DNA from: Rebecca billardiae RCC1528 | Taxonomy: Eukaryota > Haptophyta | Assembly: GCA_965240325.2 (NCBI GenBank) | Contig: OZ251228.1 | Coordinates: 2,294,001-2,358,000, forward strand | Direction: 5' to 3' | Length of the DNA: 64,000 nt | In this document: in pieces, positions 61,701-64,000 of the stretch | Layout of the letters: every line of letters starts with the position of its first letter | Position numbering within the stretch: position 1 is the first letter of the stretch | The notes under the pieces: generated by a model | The model's database searches: none | Told to the model about the DNA's origin: nothing | Seen by the model: the letters and a program-made list of their open reading frames with translations, nothing else | Made by a program: the position numbers and the translations under genes

Positions 61701-64000
61701 CAGGGCCTCCATTCCGCCTCTCACTGCAGGGGGCGCCAGTGTTCCGCTGGCCGGTTGTTGTCGGTGTGCCTCCAGGCAGGTCCTGGTGAGCAGGCCCACT
61801 TGTGTGGGGCTGTTGGCAGTCCGAAGGAGGGCAGCCGCTTGCACCCCGGCCTGCAGGGCGCTCGGCTCCTCCGGGCCTATCCCCATGCTGGGGGCTGGCC
61901 CACTGCCTGCTATGCGGGCCGCGGAGGGCGGGAGACCAGCTCTGCCCCACACGATGTCCATCACGATGGCGCGCATTTTGTCTGTGATGCCGTAGCGGCG
62001 CACATCGCTCGCAGCCAGGTAGTAGCCTGCCACAGAGACCACATCATGCTGGAGGAGAGTGCCTGTGGTCACAGTGTGGCAGGCCGGGTCCCTGGCCGCT
62101 ACTGCCACTTTCCAGGAGGCCGCGCGCAGCTTTGTCTCCAGTTTTGCGGCGTGCTTTGACCAATCGAGGTGGAGGGTGAGGACGTATCCGAGGTACTCAA
62201 AGTGGGTGTCTGGTCCGATGGAGGGGACAGTGGCCTGCTCACCGGCTATCTCAACGCGGAGGGGGGGCAGAGGAGGCACGCCGTGCGCCCCTCTGCCCCT
62301 TCCTTTCTTTGCGTGCACACACTTCGAGGGGTTGAGTGCCATGCCGTGAGCGCTGAGGAATAGTCCCAGTGCGCGCACTTGGGCGGCGCTGTCCGTCTCT
62401 GACTCTGCAAGGAAAGCTATGTCGTCCATGTACCCCAAGATGCGCACCTTCAGGGAGTCTCCTGCGCCAGCGTCATGCCTGGCTGCTGGAAACGAGTATC
62501 CATGGTCAGGGTGGCTGGCTGAGTAGGACGCAATGAACATGTTCATGAAGAGACAGAATTTTATGGGACTTAGCGGGCAGCCTTGCTTGCACCCACGCAG
62601 TATCGGCACTTTGTCAGTGTGGCCATAGGGGGTCCTGGTGGTGGCCACAGAGTGAGCGTCCAGTCGGTCAAGTTCATCAATTAGTTGGGCGGAGAAGCCG
62701 TGCAGGAAAAGGGCCTTCCTCAGCGACTCATGGGGCACTCTGTCAAAGGCCTTGCTTATATCACATGTAGTGACGTGGATCTCGGCAGAACTGGCCTTGG
62801 CATGGGTCATGGCTGCCACCAGTGCCGCCACTTGGAGCTCCGGCTGCCCGTGCTTGCTCGCTGCCGCTTGTTCCGGCGAGATCAGACCCAGCTGGTCACA
62901 GATCGACTGGATGCATTTCGCCCTGTGTGCTGCCGCCAGTTTGTACACAGTGCTTTGGAGTGCCACTCCCCTATAATTGTTCAGATCGTGAGGGTCCCCT
63001 TTGCCTTTGTAGAAGTAGGCAAGCTCTGCGTCTTTGAGGTGGGCTGGTACAGCCGCTGCGCGGAGGATTGTGTTGACGATGTTGACCAAGATGCCTTCAA
63101 AGGCTTTGTTGATCTTTATCAAGAGTTTCAACGCGCATACTTGGATCCCGTCCAAACCAGGGGCAGCGTTCGAGTCAGCTTTTGCCAGGAGGGAGCGCAG
63201 GCCTTCCAGGTCCAGCAGGGAGCTTTCCAGCGCTCGCTGGGCCGGAGTCCATCTGCTTCGGATCTCTTCCCAGACTGCTTCATTTGTATCCTCAATGGCA
63301 GGCCCCTGCCTGCAGCTCGGCGCTGTCCCCACGTTGTTCGCCGTGTGCGCCTCTGCGTAGCGTTTGATTTTGCTTGGGTCGGAGGTAATTTTCCCACTGC
63401 CAGCGTCCAGGTCATTGAGCATCATCATCTCGAATCCAGCATGGTTTGATTTGGGGAAGAGCATTTTGCGAAAGTGGCGGGTGCATTTCCTCCGCATGTC
63501 GTCTTGGATTTTTCTCGTCCTGTCCTTGGCAAGAGTGTCCTCGTGCTCGCGCTGCAGGAGCTCGTATTCATTTTGGTGCAAGGCTTGTCGTGCTTTCAGT
63601 TCCGACAGCCACTGTGCTGTCGAGGCGGGCCCAGCCTGGTAGATGGCCTCCAGGGTGGGGAAAGGCAAGCCGAGCAGCTGGGGCATACCCTCAGGGGGGA
63701 CGTTTGCGGTAGTCAGTGCCGATTCATAACTGTCCAGTGCTTTTGCCAGGCGCACCGGCTCCGCAAGTCGCCCATGCCTGCTGTGGCTGCTGTACCTGAA
63801 GCCTGTGTGCACTTCCCCATGCTGCTCGCTAGCACCTGGGCGGATTTGCTGCAGCCTGGTGATCACTGCGACCTGGCGGCGGTACGCATTCCCCAGTTTG
63901 AAATCCCTGAGGGCATTCGGCGCGATCGCTTTGGGGGCCCGCCTGCCAGGGGCTACTGTGGTCTCCCGTGGCTGCTGGCTGGAGTCGAGTGCAGACGTGA
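58734..64000 (-). CDS. Non-LTR retrotransposon ORF: reverse transcriptase, RNase H, zinc knuckle, OTU-like (N-terminus off right edge)
   Basis: The minus-strand frame is open from the right edge to the stop at 58734 (more than 1,750 residues). The reverse transcriptase has CDISKAFDRVPHESL, GCKQGCPLSP and the catalytic box GYMDDIAF (YMDD at 62421-62432). An RNase H-like domain follows (VDGSYK near 61137-61154, then NSEVAS and WDCDDALK). Near 60030-60060 is a C-x2-C...H...C knuckle (ECLFC then THVFCDCPHADAR). The C-terminus has GTGANCGFLAV (Cys at 59268-59270) and a downstream NRHDPLHIEVL, like the Cys and His boxes of OTU cysteine proteases. RNase H and OTU modules are known in some LINE clades of algae. 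No endonuclease is visible in the part seen; it may lie off the edge. There is no frame damage, so the copy could be active. Base composition is lower in GC than its neighbours. Confidence 0.88.
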   Translation of the reverse strand, partial: TSALDSSQQPRETTVAPGRRAPKAIAPNALRDFKLGNAYRRQVAVITRLQQIRPGASEQHGEVHTGFRYSSHSRHGRLAEPVRLAKALDSYESALTTANVPPEGMPQLLGLPFPTLEAIYQAGPASTAQWLSELKARQALHQNEYELLQREHEDTLAKDRTRKIQDDMRRKCTRHFRKMLFPKSNHAGFEMMMLNDLDAGSGKITSDPSKIKRYAEAHTANNVGTAPSCRQGPAIEDTNEAVWEEIRSRWTPAQRALESSLLDLEGLRSLLAKADSNAAPGLDGIQVCALKLLIKINKAFEGILVNIVNTILRAAAVPAHLKDAELAYFYKGKGDPHDLNNYRGVALQSTVYKLAAAHRAKCIQSICDQLGLISPEQAAASKHGQPELQVAALVAAMTHAKASSAEIHVTTCDISKAFDRVPHESLRKALFLHGFSAQLIDELDRLDAHSVATTRTPYGHTDKVPILRGCKQGCPLSPIKFCLFMNMFIASYSASHPDHGYSFPAARHDAGAGDSLKVRILGYMDDIAFLAESETDSAAQVRALGLFLSAHGMALNPSKCVHAKKGRGRGAHGVPPLPPLRVEIAGEQATVPSIGPDTHFEYLGYVLTLHLDWSKHAAKLETKLRAASWKVAVAARDPACHTVTTGTLLQHDVVSVAGYYLAASDVRRYGITDKMRAIVMDIVWGRAGLPPSAARIAGSGPAPSMGIGPEEPSALQAGVQAAALLRTANSPTQVGLLTRTCLEAHRQQPASGTLAPPAVRGGMEALSLAPRGTEPWLLACSATLANLTLREACRSPLIPSRASDQERLVELLADWDARDYAALGDTPMGTLLQAASAGGDCQPSPMESSILSDNGTSMERLLNAQGTPALSHLTHTGSSMVWTAVQHHAGAAEAMAGLIVRTAVKLATSPANFLYTAHLQEARTAAYEADVPTAPADVTQAAATVTAGVDGSYKPDTATGAAGAAYIVHARGAGRLRDQECVRLASATYHGQQTAANSEVASATLLTKLLAGLPGSTIHVSWDCDDALKHLLWARPALDSAAGGQAAQPNTTRPPGWEPRMSKNQAHNPHMSRLLHVIDECSRGTTWMYYPQMSGHSRGRGGPSLDDMVREILQPEPDASGGTYTVPPPQLASLRRATRAFVGTEPSSEDVDRTVCNLCADWAAKRVAVDGMDPSHRLGKNVWLPAAYGLVDTAGALLQSGPLPVRRLVIERARRAALEARLDPTPGNDESPEQAAERQRRSAKYAIKMGDDSLHTQESTLSLRNQFTKPERLTKFVLRCCVGALEYNQDAAGANPGLDAVPYSQQWPDCTLGTECLFCLEAGSAAPGPDSATHVFCDCPHADARSMAQHSIIRMLDKRTGGRMPMQDRQDLAEQATAHRHYYAGQIPKAVVAAAQESAKQYPWRTARDGGDSNSASADADQSDEQDGQPAGRDGSYKVGSLHSTIVSVTTHIHHKRLELATAGTEGRQRRYDLAHFLTALRRGRLTGGASPRDGQTQGSSASGPRLTPSPDRTQGPRPPSSSQEGPAGGRQPPAGSRAPPPPGPLAQQEPGQQALNAYYAAAELQDADVDGTGANCGFLAVLGVTRAGAREDPAGATRSAQALRQATVQHALSLSAQHQGVLAAAVAPQPAHLEPNGSAQRAAAAAATLGTVREAGTPLADALLPCVAAGANTTVVLVTRDPHTGAPLRMVQVFHSPGSPQYNRHDPLHIEVLPWPQVATRLAAGALGQTRVISHWRGHYRTTVPRALRGQAH

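Larger units (their letters stand above)
58081..64000 (-). mobile_element. LINE-type retrotransposon, 5' part off right edge
   Basis: The RT-RNase H-OTU frame plus about 650 bp of 3' sequence, including a C run on the plus strand (58629-58649) and the 25-bp minisatellite. The exact 3' end and target-site duplication cannot be fixed because the 5' end is outside the window. Confidence 0.7.

Overview
The window is eukaryotic nuclear DNA from a very GC-rich genome, most likely a cold-water microalga. I infer this from genes that run on both strands with short GT-AG introns (107-158 bp where both sites could be fixed), membrane-anchored ice-binding (DUF3494) proteins, EsV-1-7 cysteine-rich repeat proteins (known from brown algae, other protists and their large DNA viruses), a type II NADH dehydrogenase and a plant/alga-type PPIL2 cyclophilin. 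A polar haptophyte such as a pavlovophyte would fit, but no rRNA or plastid marker is present, so the taxon is inference. One 100-N assembly gap lies at 16683-16782.

Layout. 1-5.1 kb: a partial bacterial-type two-domain glycosyltransferase (minus), a decayed gene with a 24-bp coding minisatellite, and PPIL2 (minus, two exons). 5.1-10.1 kb: two ice-binding protein genes, 6062-7102 and 8235-9278, in a head-to-head inverted duplication. 10.1-12.3 kb: a repeat-bounded element holding fragments of coding sequence. 12.5-16 kb: a YbeY endoribonuclease gene (minus) and a UBZ-like zinc finger plus DOT1-like methyltransferase gene (plus), whose start codons are 18 bp apart. 16-18.3 kb: gap, microsatellites and dispersed repeats. 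18.3-26.8 kb: a three-unit segmental array. Each unit has an EsV-1-7 repeat gene (minus; 15, 10 and 5 repeats) facing a plus-strand gene: NXPE-like PC-esterase (copy 1 broken), NXPE-like PC-esterase (copy 2), and then the NADH dehydrogenase gene. 28.1-29.9 kb: a tandem duplication of the end of that gene. 30.4-35.4 kb: an ATP-grasp ligase and a Tudor-like/DUF2786 protein. 35.9-41.1 kb: a large inverted repeat with 1.65-1.7 kb arms around a 1.84 kb core that includes a low-GC island. 41.2-44.9 kb: a broken sulfotransferase joined to a fatty-acid-binding-protein-like domain (minus), head to head with a fourth EsV-1-7 gene (14 repeats). 45-46.8 kb: microsatellites. 46.9-54.4 kb: a three-exon coiled-coil giant (about 2,098 aa) and a divergent TMEM64/TVP38-type membrane protein. 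54.6-57.8 kb: two nested-looking inverted-repeat elements. 58-64 kb: a 25-bp minisatellite and a non-LTR retrotransposon ORF (reverse transcriptase, RNase H, zinc knuckle, OTU-like domain) that runs off the right edge.

The most distinctive pattern is the EsV-1-7 family. Four copies all lie head to head with a gene, and the partners are of three unrelated kinds. They share a 38-residue Cys/His repeat and a C-terminal basic, nuclear-localisation-like tail, and three of them lack an ATG before the repeats. This suggests a mobile or recombining cassette. Other points worth checking are the trans-membrane ice-binding proteins, the UBZ/DOT1 fusion, the sulfotransferase/lipid-binding fusion, a GTGCGY 5' splice-site preference, and a repeat-bounded element that may have captured gene fragments.
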